From: Streptomyces naganishii JCM 4654
Lineage (GTDB): Bacteria > Actinomycetota > Actinomycetes > Streptomycetales > Streptomycetaceae
NCBI RefSeq assembly: GCF_014650575.1
Contig: NZ_BMVF01000024.1
Location: 39,992 to 103,991 of the forward strand
DNA length: 64,000 nt
Reading direction: 5' to 3'
Shown piece by piece: positions 45,104 to 52,847 of the stretch. Position 1 is the stretch's first letter. Every line of letters begins with the position of its first letter. A program made the translations under genes and the position numbers. Below the pieces are notes generated by a model, which had not been told where the DNA came from, made no database searches, and saw nothing but the letters and a program-made list of their open reading frames with translations.

Positions 45104-46221
45104 TCACCCTGCTTTCTTCTCTCCGTGCTGGCAGTACGCCGCCAGCGGGGCCTTCGCCTCCTGGTAGTGCCTAGCCAGGGGCCTGCACACGCGGCAGGTT
45201 CCGGCGAGCGTGCAGCCTGAGCAGCCGCCGGTGCGAAGCATGAGGCGGTCCGCGATCTCTCCCAGCCGGGCCAGGCCCTGGATGCCCTCGTGGGGCAAGG
45301 AGATCTGTTCGTCGCGGCCGATCTTGCAGATGGACACCAGGCCGTGCGGGTCCATGTGGAAGAATGTGTGTCCGGCGTTGCAGCCGGTGAAGGTCTTGCG
45401 CAACCGCAGGTGCTCCTTGGACTGCGCGGTCAGCACCTCGCCGCCGCCGTAGATCGTCGGCGTCATGTTCGTGAAGACCTCATACTCGACGCCCCACGAC
45501 TGGCACAGGTCCACCATGGCCTGCTCCTCGTGGCCGTTGTCCTCGGTGACGACGATGCTCATGCGCAGCGGCAGGCGGGCGTGGCGGGCGGCGTTCATAC
45601 CCTGCACGAACTGGTCCCACGCGCCCTCGCGCTGGGTCAGCTCGTCGTAACGGGCCTTGGTTGCGCCGTACATGGACACCGTGACGCGGTACGGCGGGCA
45701 CTCCCGGAACAGGCGGAGAAGGTTCTCCCGCCACAGCAGACTGCCGTTCGTGGAGACCGTGATCATCATGCCGAGTTCCCAGGCGTACCGGTACGCACGC
45801 AGGAAGTCCTTATCGATGGTCGGCTCGCCGCCGGTGACCTGGAGGAAGAGGACACCAGCCTCCGCCACGATGTCCAGGCACTGCCGCTTGTCCTCCCAGG
45901 GATACCGGAGTTGACCTTGAGTCCCAGGTAGCAGTGCTTGCACTTGTAGTTGCAGCCGAGGTTGACCTCCCAGCTCGCTTTGCCGTAGACCCAGGTGGAC
46001 GGCTGGCGGACGAGCAGGAAGTCACCGGTCGGGCGGCCGGTCACGTCCAGGTCTTCCCACTGCTCCTGCACGGCGTCGGAGAGCCAGAGCGGGGCCGGCT
46101 CCGCGGCGTCGCGTTCGCGCAGTTCCTCGTAACGGGCCTCCGGCAACAGGGCGCCGCCGCGGCTCCCCGGCCGGACCAGCACGTGCTGGTCCAGGAACGG
46201 ACTGGCGATCAGGGAATGCAT
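45104..46221 (-). pseudogene. Radical SAM peptide-maturase-like gene with a frameshift
   Basis: The N-terminal frame (ATG at 46221, GGAG upstream) carries VNLGCNYKCKHCYLGLK, the CxxxCxxC iron-sulfur motif. The second frame (to the stop at 45104) carries VLFLQVTGGEPTIDKDF, MMITVSTNGSLL and a SPASM/twitch-like Cys-rich end (CNAGHTFFHMD, GGCSGCTLAGTCRVC). The frames join at a run of three C (GGG on the plus strand at 45899-45901). One extra C would restore ATC CCC TGG GAG and a continuous protein of about 372 residues. So this is a one-base deletion, a sequencing error or programmed frameshifting. As read, it is broken. Confidence 0.8.
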
Positions 46222-46276
46222 GCACGCTCCAAGAGAGTCGGTCGCCCGGGAGGGGGCGGGATTCTGTGGGTGCTGA

Positions 46277-46306
46277 TCCCGGCCGCCGTGTCGGCGGCGG
46301 CCGGGA
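46277..46306 (-). terminator. Strong hairpin terminator upstream of the radical SAM gene
   Basis: A perfect 12-bp stem (TCCCGGCCGCCG with CGGCGGCCGGGA) and a 6-nt loop. It ends the transcript of the three genes upstream on the minus strand and separates them from the radical SAM unit. Confidence 0.85.
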
Positions 46307-46455
46307 CCGGTGTCCGGGCTGTCGTCACTCCCCCACGAAGGGTCAGCCAGGACGTGGTGGCCCACCCCTGACCGGGAACCACGAAGGGGTGCGGGTCCTG
46401 TGGCGCGGGGAGCCGGTCATTTCGCCACGACCGGCCCGGGCGGGTGTTCAGGGGG

Positions 46456-46905
46456 TTACAGGAGGCGGACCACGGCCGTGGCGGCGAGGCCAGCCAGCAG
46501 TACGGCGCAGGCGCCAGCCGCGAGCGCCAGGCGCGGGTGGCGTTCGGAGATGATCCGCCACCCCTCCCGTCCGGTCCGTCCGTCGGCGTCGGCCCGGATG
46601 CCCAGGCCGGTGAACGACAACGACACGAGCTGTACGGGGGTGCCGTCTTCGCGGGGCTGCTGGTTCACGGGACTCCTCCGGTGGTGAGGGCGGCCGACGC
46701 TGCTCGTGCAGCCGGTGGCGGACGGAGCGGGACGGGCGGCACGGCCCATGACGTGCTGCCAGAACTTGCGTTCCACGGCGTCCACGCACGGGGCGCACAG
46801 GTTGATAGGGGCGTGCTGTCCTTCGGACTGCGCGGGACCGACCCAGGTCACGTTCACGTCGTGGTCATCGCAGCGCCAGCATTCGCCGGTGAACCACTGG
46901 ACCAT
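46456..46905 (-). CDS. Small protein with CxxC pairs and C-terminal membrane helix
   Basis: The 149-residue protein starts MVQWFTGECWRCDDHDVNVT and has INLCAPCVDAVERKFW, so two CxxC pairs that could hold one zinc. A linker leads to a membrane helix at the end (LALAAGACAVLLAGLAATAVV). The ATG at 46905 overlaps the stop of the RsbW-like gene (TGATG). The zinc ribbon plus anchor suggests a membrane-bound regulatory or scaffold protein. No family named. Confidence 0.68.
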   Translation of the reverse strand: MVQWFTGECWRCDDHDVNVTWVGPAQSEGQHAPINLCAPCVDAVERKFWQHVMGRAARPAPSATGCTSSVGRPHHRRSPVNQQPREDGTPVQLVSLSFTGLGIRADADGRTGREGWRIISERHPRLALAAGACAVLLAGLAATAVVRLL

Positions 46906-47465
46906 CACGGAGCGCCCCGGACGACGGCCAAGGTGAGCACCACGCCCAGCGTGAGGACTATCAGCACGTACACCTGTTGGGCCCTGCGGCTGGCGTACAT
47001 CGGCACCGAGTGGACCAGATGCGTCTCCTCGTGCTGGTCCGGCTCCAGGTCCGCCCAGACGCGCTTTCCCCAGCCCAGGGGTTCCGTTCCCCACTGGCAC
47101 GCGAGGGCGGCGACCAGGGCCAGACCACGACCGCCCTCCGCCTCCGCATTCATGGGCCACAGCACCGGCTCGGCGGTGCTCTTGTCCGTGACGGCCACGC
47201 GCACGCGGTCCCCTGACTCGCGCCGGAGCGTCACCCGGAACGAGCCGTGCCGCGCGTGCTCGACAGCGTTGGCGCTCAGCTCGGACACGACCAGCTCGGC
47301 CGCGTCGATGAGGTGCGGCAGCCGCCAGTCCGCCAGGGTGTGGCGCACCAGGCGGCGGGCGACGGACACCGATTCGGGTTCGCGCGGGAGCACGGTTGTG
47401 ACGACCGGCGAACCGTCCTCCGCCTCCAGCCGGATTCCGCCGCTGGGCGGACTACTCCTGAGCAT
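46905..47465 (-). CDS. RsbW-like ATP-binding protein with C-terminal membrane helix
   Basis: The 186-residue protein has a GHKL ATPase domain: SVARRLVRHTLADWRLPHL, AELVVSELSANAVEHAR (N box), VRVAVTDKS (G1) and GGRGLALVAAL (G2). This is the pattern of the many Streptomyces anti-sigma-like regulators. Unusually it ends with a membrane helix (VYVLIVLTLGVVLTLAVV). It is translationally coupled to the CxxC membrane protein and lies 4 nt after the gene at 47470-47823. No sigma factor or STAS gene is nearby, so its partner is unknown. Confidence 0.8.
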   Translation of the reverse strand: MLRSSPPSGGIRLEAEDGSPVVTTVLPREPESVSVARRLVRHTLADWRLPHLIDAAELVVSELSANAVEHARHGSFRVTLRRESGDRVRVAVTDKSTAEPVLWPMNAEAEGGRGLALVAALACQWGTEPLGWGKRVWADLEPDQHEETHLVHSVPMYASRRAQQVYVLIVLTLGVVLTLAVVRGAP

Positions 47466-47469
47466 GACG

Positions 47470-47823
47470 TCACCCACCAAGGAGCCTTTCGCCGCCAGGC
47501 AGCCGGTAGCGGCCCATCTGAACAAGCTGCGCAACGGTGTCCGCAGCGGCCAGGTCTCCAGCGCTGTTCATCTCCACGCACCAGTAGCTGCGGCGGTCCG
47601 GACTGGTGGCGTCCAGCGCTGGCACTCCCAGTAAGCGGCCGCGCCCCAGGAACTCCGCGTCGTCCCTGGCCTGCTCCCACTCCAGCCGTGCCCGGCCACG
47701 GTTTTCGGTCGCCATGAGGAGCCAGTGCTCGACGGCCAGGCGCCGCTCGGCGCCGCTCACTACCTCTTTTCTGGTACCTGGCGGTGCCACCGACGGGTGG
47801 TGAACATGCTGAACGGTGCCCAT
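47470..47823 (-). CDS. Small protein, function unknown, first gene of the RsbW-like unit
   Basis: The 117-residue protein has a basic N-terminus and a helical, charged middle (ENRGRARLEWEQARDDAEFL), then SYWCVEMNSAGDLAAADTVAQ. No motif is recognised. The ATG at 47823 has GGGAGG upstream; an internal ATG (MATENRG) would give about 81 residues. It is divergent from the XRE regulator, 87 bp away, and is likely controlled from that shared region. Confidence 0.6.
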   Translation of the reverse strand: MGTVQHVHHPSVAPPGTRKEVVSGAERRLAVEHWLLMATENRGRARLEWEQARDDAEFLGRGRLLGVPALDATSPDRRSYWCVEMNSAGDLAAADTVAQLVQMGRYRLPGGERLLGG

Positions 47824-47910
47824 GTCTCGTGGCCTCCCAAGTAGCCTGATGCAGGGATAGCCACGACCGTATGTAGTCGACGGCCACGCCTGAAGTGACC
47901 GTGAGTACAG

Positions 47911-49062
47911 GTGGTAATGGGGCAAAGCACCAGGATTGGACTGCTCATGCGGCCAAGGACTCGGCAAACCCTGACCAGCAGTACGGGTCAGGCTGCGCGG
48001 CCCCACACGGGCCTGCTCAGCGGGTACGTCCTGCGGGTGATCCGCGAGCAGCAGGGCTACACCCAGGACGAGACGGCCGAGCGCCTGGGGGTGTCCTCAG
48101 ACACGATCGCCGGGTGGGAGACCGGCCGCCGTCCCCTCACGGCCGTACCGGTCGGCCAGACGCTCGCCTTACGGCACCGGCTCATGCAGATGGGAACCTC
48201 CCCCGTACTGCTCCAGGCGCTGGAGCGCGCCCTGGAGGCGGACGTGCTGCTGGCCGGCGCCCTGGACGAGGACACCCCCGCCGAGGAGAGCCCACTGGGC
48301 GCCGTGGTCATGCAGCGGGAGCTCGCGGAAGTCTTGGTCTGGCCGCTCAACGGAGTCGCCCCCGGACCCATCCGCGCCCTGCCCCGGCCGGCCCGGGCCC
48401 GCCGAGGCCCCGCCCCGACCGGGCCCCAGCTCACCGCGGCCGAACGGCGCACCTTCTTCAAGCGCATGCGGGCCACAGCCGAACAGGCGCGCGGGCCCGG
48501 GCAATTCCTGCTGCGTCGCCAGGCCCTCTACTTGTCCGGGTACGACCGAGACGCGGACACCGCCGACTGGCTGGCCCACCAGCAGCGCACCGAGCGCCCC
48601 GACGACTGGCTGACGGCCTGGCTCAACAACCGCTCCGTGGCCGCGGTTGCCGCCCGGCACGGCGACCGTGACCGCATGGCTCACTTCATCGACTCTGCCC
48701 TGATCGACGACGACGCCGGCGAGGCCGCCAACCTGGCCTATTGGGCGTACTGGGTGGGCGAGGCACCTGTGCCGCAGCTCTCGGATGACTTCATCGCGGA
48801 CGGCTCACTGGGCCCCTGGCACGGAGACAAACTGCTGGCCCACCTCGCATCCGGGATCGCCCCCGAACACGGCTACGTGGACCTCAACGTGCACAGCGTG
48901 TGGGCGCTGCTCCAGGTGCGCCTCAACCTGCTGCGGTCCGGCGAAGCCGCCCGCGCCCTACGCGAGAGGCTGCCGATCATGTTGGATGGCGGAGACCTCT
49001 CGCCGCGAGCACGGCGAGAGCTGGAGAGCATCCGGTACGCGATCCGCCTCGCCGAGGCGTGA
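47911..49062 (+). CDS. XRE-family transcriptional regulator with C-terminal helical domain
   Basis: The 383-residue protein has a helix-turn-helix at about 38-75 (YVLRVIREQQGYTQDETAERLGVSSDTIAGWETGRRPL). A helical domain of about 300 residues follows, of the kind found in Streptomyces XRE regulators with TPR-like repeats (WLNNRSVAAVAARHGDRDRM, ALLQVRLNLLRSGEAARALR). It lies next to the HD-domain gene (13 nt gap), so the two are co-transcribed. GTG at 47911 and ATG at 47917 are both possible starts. Its last codons survive as a copy at 41320. Confidence 0.85.
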   Translation: MVMGQSTRIGLLMRPRTRQTLTSSTGQAARPHTGLLSGYVLRVIREQQGYTQDETAERLGVSSDTIAGWETGRRPLTAVPVGQTLALRHRLMQMGTSPVLLQALERALEADVLLAGALDEDTPAEESPLGAVVMQRELAEVLVWPLNGVAPGPIRALPRPARARRGPAPTGPQLTAAERRTFFKRMRATAEQARGPGQFLLRRQALYLSGYDRDADTADWLAHQQRTERPDDWLTAWLNNRSVAAVAARHGDRDRMAHFIDSALIDDDAGEAANLAYWAYWVGEAPVPQLSDDFIADGSLGPWHGDKLLAHLASGIAPEHGYVDLNVHSVWALLQVRLNLLRSGEAARALRERLPIMLDGGDLSPRARRELESIRYAIRLAEA

Positions 49063-49075
49063 GAGGAGCCCCACG

Positions 49076-49666
49076 GTGTCTGACGACCAGGAGCTGACTG
49101 CGGTAGCGCGCTTCCTGTACGAGGCGGGGACGCTCAAGAACACCAAGCGGTCCGGGTGGTGGATGGCGGGCGTCAAGGACCCGGAGTCCGTGGCGGACCA
49201 CTCCTGGCGCACCGCCCTCATCGCCTCGATCATCGCTCAACTGGAAGGCGCCGACCCGGCTCGGGCCGCCTTCCTCGCGGTGTGGCACGACTCCCAGGAG
49301 ACCCGCACCGGCGACGTCAATCACCTGGGCAAGCGGTACAGCAAGGGCGAGGCGGACCCGCGCGACATCACCGCCGACCAGGTCGCCGGCATGCCTGAGG
49401 GCCTGGCCGACGCGATCCGCGCTCTGGTCGGCGAGTACGAGGCGAAGGAGAGTCCGGAGGCCGTCTGCGCCCGGGACGCCGACAAGCTGGAGTGCATGAT
49501 CCAGGGCCTGGAATATCAGGCCCAGGGCTACGCCGACGTACAGCGGTGGGTCGACAACAGCCGTGGACGGATCACTACCAAGAGCGGCCAGGCCCTCGCG
49601 GACGCCGTACTGGAAACCGGTTCCCTGGACTGGCTGCGCGCCGCCCTCGGCGAGACACCGCGCTGA
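49076..49666 (+). CDS. HD-domain phosphohydrolase (YfbR/5'-deoxynucleotidase-like)
   Basis: The 196-residue protein has the HD-superfamily metal motif: H in SVADHSWRTALIASII, the HD pair in LAVWHDSQETRTGDVNH and the last Asp in CARDADKLECMIQGLEYQ. This order fits the HD_3/YfbR group that removes phosphate from deoxynucleoside monophosphates. Residues after 185 are divergent. GTG at 49076 has AGGAG upstream. A broken copy with internal deletions lies at the other end of the island. Confidence 0.87.
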   Translation: MSDDQELTAVARFLYEAGTLKNTKRSGWWMAGVKDPESVADHSWRTALIASIIAQLEGADPARAAFLAVWHDSQETRTGDVNHLGKRYSKGEADPRDITADQVAGMPEGLADAIRALVGEYEAKESPEAVCARDADKLECMIQGLEYQAQGYADVQRWVDNSRGRITTKSGQALADAVLETGSLDWLRAALGETPR

Positions 49667-49872
49667 CGGCAAGCAGGATCACCGCAAGCGGACTGGCGCG
49701 CCGCACTCGGCCGGCGCCGACGACAGGCAGAGCGCGCCACCTGGAAAAGGATCCGGCGACTCGGGCCGGCGAGACCCTGCAGGGAGGTCAATGGGCAACC
49801 GGAGCCGCAGCCCACGGACCGCCGCAGTCGAAGCACTCCGGGAGCGGACCTCGCCCCGCGTCGCAGGCGGAG

Positions 49873-49960
49873 TGGTGCCCGGAACCGGACTTGAACCGGT
49901 ACGCCCGCGAGGGGCAGCGAGGTTTAAGCCCCCTGAGCCGTGCCGGTGTTCGATTCATTA
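49873..49960 (-). tRNA. tRNA-Leu(UAA)-like sequence, 3' half intact, 5' half degenerate
   Basis: Read on the minus strand the 3' end is CCGGTTCAAGTCCGGTTCC then GGGCACCA: a perfect T arm, the acceptor strand and encoded CCA. Before it a long variable arm pairs GCCC with GGGC. An anticodon-loop-like CTTAAAC (anticodon UAA) sits on a stem with 4 of 5 pairs. No matching GCCCGGA acceptor or good D arm is found on the 5' side. It is therefore probably a truncated tRNA left by an integration event, not a working gene. The rest of 49667-50114 shows nothing else. Confidence 0.4.
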
Positions 49961-50114
49961 GCGTTCACCACCGAGGAGGCATTGCTACACGTTCGAATTC
50001 GGACGACCGCGTACGAGGGCGAACCGCAACCGGGACTGCAACCGTCGGGCCTCTGATGCTTGCCTTCATTACACCGGCTGCCGATTACCCACGGCTACCG
50101 CGAACGTTGGGCAC

Positions 50115-52401
50115 GGGGCCATCCCCGCGGGCGCGGGGAGCACTTCGCCGCGGCGGTGTAGCGGGGAGTCCGTGTAGGGACCATCCCCGCGGGCGCGGGG
50201 AGCACTCGGCCAAGAAGGTGGGGAAGGTGGGACCGGAGGGACCATCCCCGCGGGCGCGGGGAGCACCGTTTCGATCTCGCCCCACACGCGGCGCACGTGG
50301 GAGCATCCCCGCGGGCGCGGGGAGCACCGGCGGTGCGCTGAGCGGGCGTTGGCGGGGTCGGGACCATCCCCGCGGGCGCGGGGAGCACGGGCCGGTCAGC
50401 GCGCCCAGGATCCACGGCCAGGGACCATCCCCGCGGGCGCGGGGAGCACTTTGGGCTATCGCCCGGCTGACACCGCCGGCCGGGACCATCCCCGCGGGCG
50501 CGGGGAGCACAAGGGCAGCAACGACCGACGCCTCTACGACGCGGGACCATCCCCGCGGGCGCGGGGAGCACGCCGGCGTCCTGATGCCCGCGCTCAGGAG
50601 GTCGGGACCATCCCCGCGGGCACGGGGAGCACGACGAGGGCGTGCGCGTTCTGGTGCCACGCCAGGGACCATCCCCGCGGGCGCGGGGAGCACCCGTCCA
50701 CGTCCGACACGACCGGGGGCGGGGTGGGACCATCCCCGCGGGCGCGGGGAGCACCCCACGGCCCCGCTCACGACGGCCCACACGTCGGGACCATCCCCGC
50801 GGGCGCGGGGAGCACTGCCCGTACTGAATCGCGTGCCGGTTCTGGAGGGGACCATCCCCGCGGGCGCGGGGAGCACGGGGACCGCTTGCCGTAGGCCGGC
50901 GCGTCACCGGGACCATCCCCGCGGGCGCGGGGAGCACGGCACGGAGCGGGTGCACGCCCACCATGTGCTGGGACCATCCCCGCGGGCGCGGGGAGCACAT
51001 GTGGAGGACAGGTGTAGACACGGGTTCGGAGGGACCATCCCCGCGGGCGCGGGGAGCACCCGCCGCGGGTGTCGTGGAGGACGGCGTCGCTGGGACCATC
51101 CCCGCGGGCGCGGGGAGCACCCGCATCCGAGCGGCTCGCCACCATCGCCCGGGGGACCATCCCCGCGGGCGCGGGGAGCACGTCCAGCCCGTCAGACCCC
51201 ACACCGTGTAGGCGGGACCATCCCCGCGGGCGCGGGGAGCACTGCCGGGCGTCAGCGAGCGCGTTGTGCTCGCCGGGACCATCCCCGCGGGCGCGGGGAG
51301 CACCGCCCGTCTACAGCTCGCTGAGGATCCCGACAGGGACCATCCCCGCGGGCGCGGGGAGCACCCGTGCTCGGAGGCGAACTCCTCGACCCGCTCGGGA
51401 CCATCCCCGCGGGCGCGGGGAGCACCCGTGCTCGGAGGCGAACTCCTCGACCCGCTCGGGACCATCCCCGCGGGCGCGGGGAGCACTGAGCGACATTCTG
51501 ACTCTCCGCCGTTGAGGGGGGACCATCCCCGCGGGCGCGGGGAGCACCCGAAGCTGACGATCGGGCTGCTCATGACCTTGGGACCATCCCCGCGGGCGCG
51601 GGGAGCACTGGACAGCAGGCAACCTGCGCCGCAGGTTGCAGGGACCATCCCCGCGGGCGCGGGGAGCACTCGACTCGGACCAGTTCCCGCGTGCCATCCT
51701 CGGGACCATCCCCGCGGGCGCGGGGAGCACTCACCGCCCGCGGTGAGTGCCGCGATGGCGTCGGGACCATCCCCGCGGGCGCGGGGAGCACGAGACGGGA
51801 CGACGACGCACTTTCGCTCACGTGGGACCATCCCCGCGGGCGCGGGGAGCACGTCCTTGCCGACGTCGACGAAGCCCTTTGCGATGGACCATCCCCGCGG
51901 GCGCGGGGAGCACAGCTTGTCGAGTTCCTCCGCGGTGGCGCCGCGGGGACCATCCCCGCGGGCGCGGGGAGCACCTCGTCGGCGACGGCAAGGCAGGCAA
52001 GTCCCTGGGACCATCCCCGCGGGCGCGGGGAGCACCCGAGGGTGCCACCGCTCTGGGCGATCGCCCGGGGACCATCCCCGCGGGCGCGGGGAGCACCAGC
52101 CGGCCGACCCGGCACCGCAGCGGCGGGAGGGACCATCCCCGCGGGCGCGGGGAGCACTGCTGGTCCAGAGAGCGGCCGAACTGGCTCATGGGACCATCCC
52201 CGCGGGCGCGGGGAGCACGCCAGCGTCCCAGCCTTGTTCAGCGGTGAGCCGGGACCATCCCCGCGGGCGCGGGGAGCACCACATCCGGATCGGCGGCCCC
52301 TTCGGTCGAGGAGGACCATCCCCGCGGGCGCGGGGAGCACTGGAAAATGCCGAAGTGTCCTTTTTTGTACGTGGGACCATCCCCGCGGGCGCGGGGAGCA
52401 C
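50115..52401 (-). CRISPR. CRISPR array 1, type I-E, 38 repeats
   Basis: Repeats of 29 nt read GTGCTCCCCGCGC...GGGGATGGTCCC on the minus strand and recur every 61 bp (32-nt spacers) from 50177 to 52373; a further one is at 50115 after a 33-nt spacer. This makes 38 repeats and 37 spacers. The inner stem is CCCCGCG/CGCGGGG (7 bp). Repeat variants cluster at the low-coordinate end: 50115 (A to G), 50299 (C to G) and 50604 (G to A within the stem), as expected for the old, leader-distal end. So the leader is at 52.4 kb, next to cas2, and transcription runs on the minus strand. Confidence 0.98.
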
Positions 52402-52493
52402 ACTTCATGACCTGCGGCTTTGTCACGGAGACAGGTCACTTCGAAGCAGTTTCGCCGACTCCGATGAAACGCCCATAAGGAACACTTCACGCA
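52402..52493 (-). promoter_or_regulatory. Leader of CRISPR array 1
   Basis: The 92 bp between the cas2 stop and the first repeat are poorer in GC than the array. Read on the minus strand they contain GAAACT starting 52 nt and CCGCAGG starting 16 nt before the first repeat. The same blocks lie at the same distances in the leader of array 2. They probably include the integration signals used in spacer acquisition. Confidence 0.8.
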
Positions 52494-52847
52494 TCAGCTT
52501 TTGCCGTACCGCCGTCGCTTGGATGCGTTACTCCAGCCCTTTCGTGCGGTGCTCGCGGCATTTGAGGAACTCTGGACTTTCGGACGGCGGATCAAGGTCA
52601 GGCCCTCGTGGTCGACCGGGTGCCAGGCATGGTCGTGGGTACGGAAGGTGAAGCCCTGTTCATTGTTCGTCGTGTGGGCAAGGAGGGCGCGGCCCTGGTG
52701 CGCGTACTGCTGGACCTCGTCCCAGAGCAGATCGCGAATCCTGGCGGAAGGGTTGCCGATGAAGACGCCGGCCGAAATCTCGAGGAGCCAGCGGGTGAGG
52801 AAGCCCCTCAGGCCGGGCGGGCAGTTGGTGAGGACGATGACGGTCAC
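52494..52847 (-). CDS. cas2: CRISPR-associated endonuclease Cas2 (type I-E)
   Basis: The 117-residue protein starts MTVIVLTNCPPGLRGFLTRW, the I-E Cas2 (CasE-subtype) N-terminus, and continues LLEISAGVFIGNPSARIRDLLW. Cas2 dimers form the core of the Cas1-Cas2 integrase that adds spacers. The GTG at 52847 overlaps cas1 by 4 nt. The C-terminal tail (residues 90-117) is basic and longer than the minimal fold. It is the last gene of the cas operon, followed by array 1. Confidence 0.96.
   Translation of the reverse strand: MTVIVLTNCPPGLRGFLTRWLLEISAGVFIGNPSARIRDLLWDEVQQYAHQGRALLAHTTNNEQGFTFRTHDHAWHPVDHEGLTLIRRPKVQSSSNAASTARKGWSNASKRRRYGKS

Noticed and set aside
46456..47823. Classic toxin-antitoxin module
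   Set aside because: Three genes with an ATPase and membrane helices do not fit a known toxin-antitoxin pair.
41320..50000. Prophage or complete integrative conjugative element
   Set aside because: No integrase, replication, transfer or phage structural gene is visible; only remnants and cargo.
50115..52401. Array 1 transcribed on the plus strand
   Set aside because: The repeat in that sense ends in GGGGAGCAC, opposite to I-E repeats, and the degenerate repeats and leader motifs place the leader at 52.4 kb.
49492..52651. Long open frames on both strands through CRISPR array 1
   Set aside because: They consist of repeated GPSPRARGA / PAPAGMVP units made by translating the repeats; they have no start signals and are not proteins.
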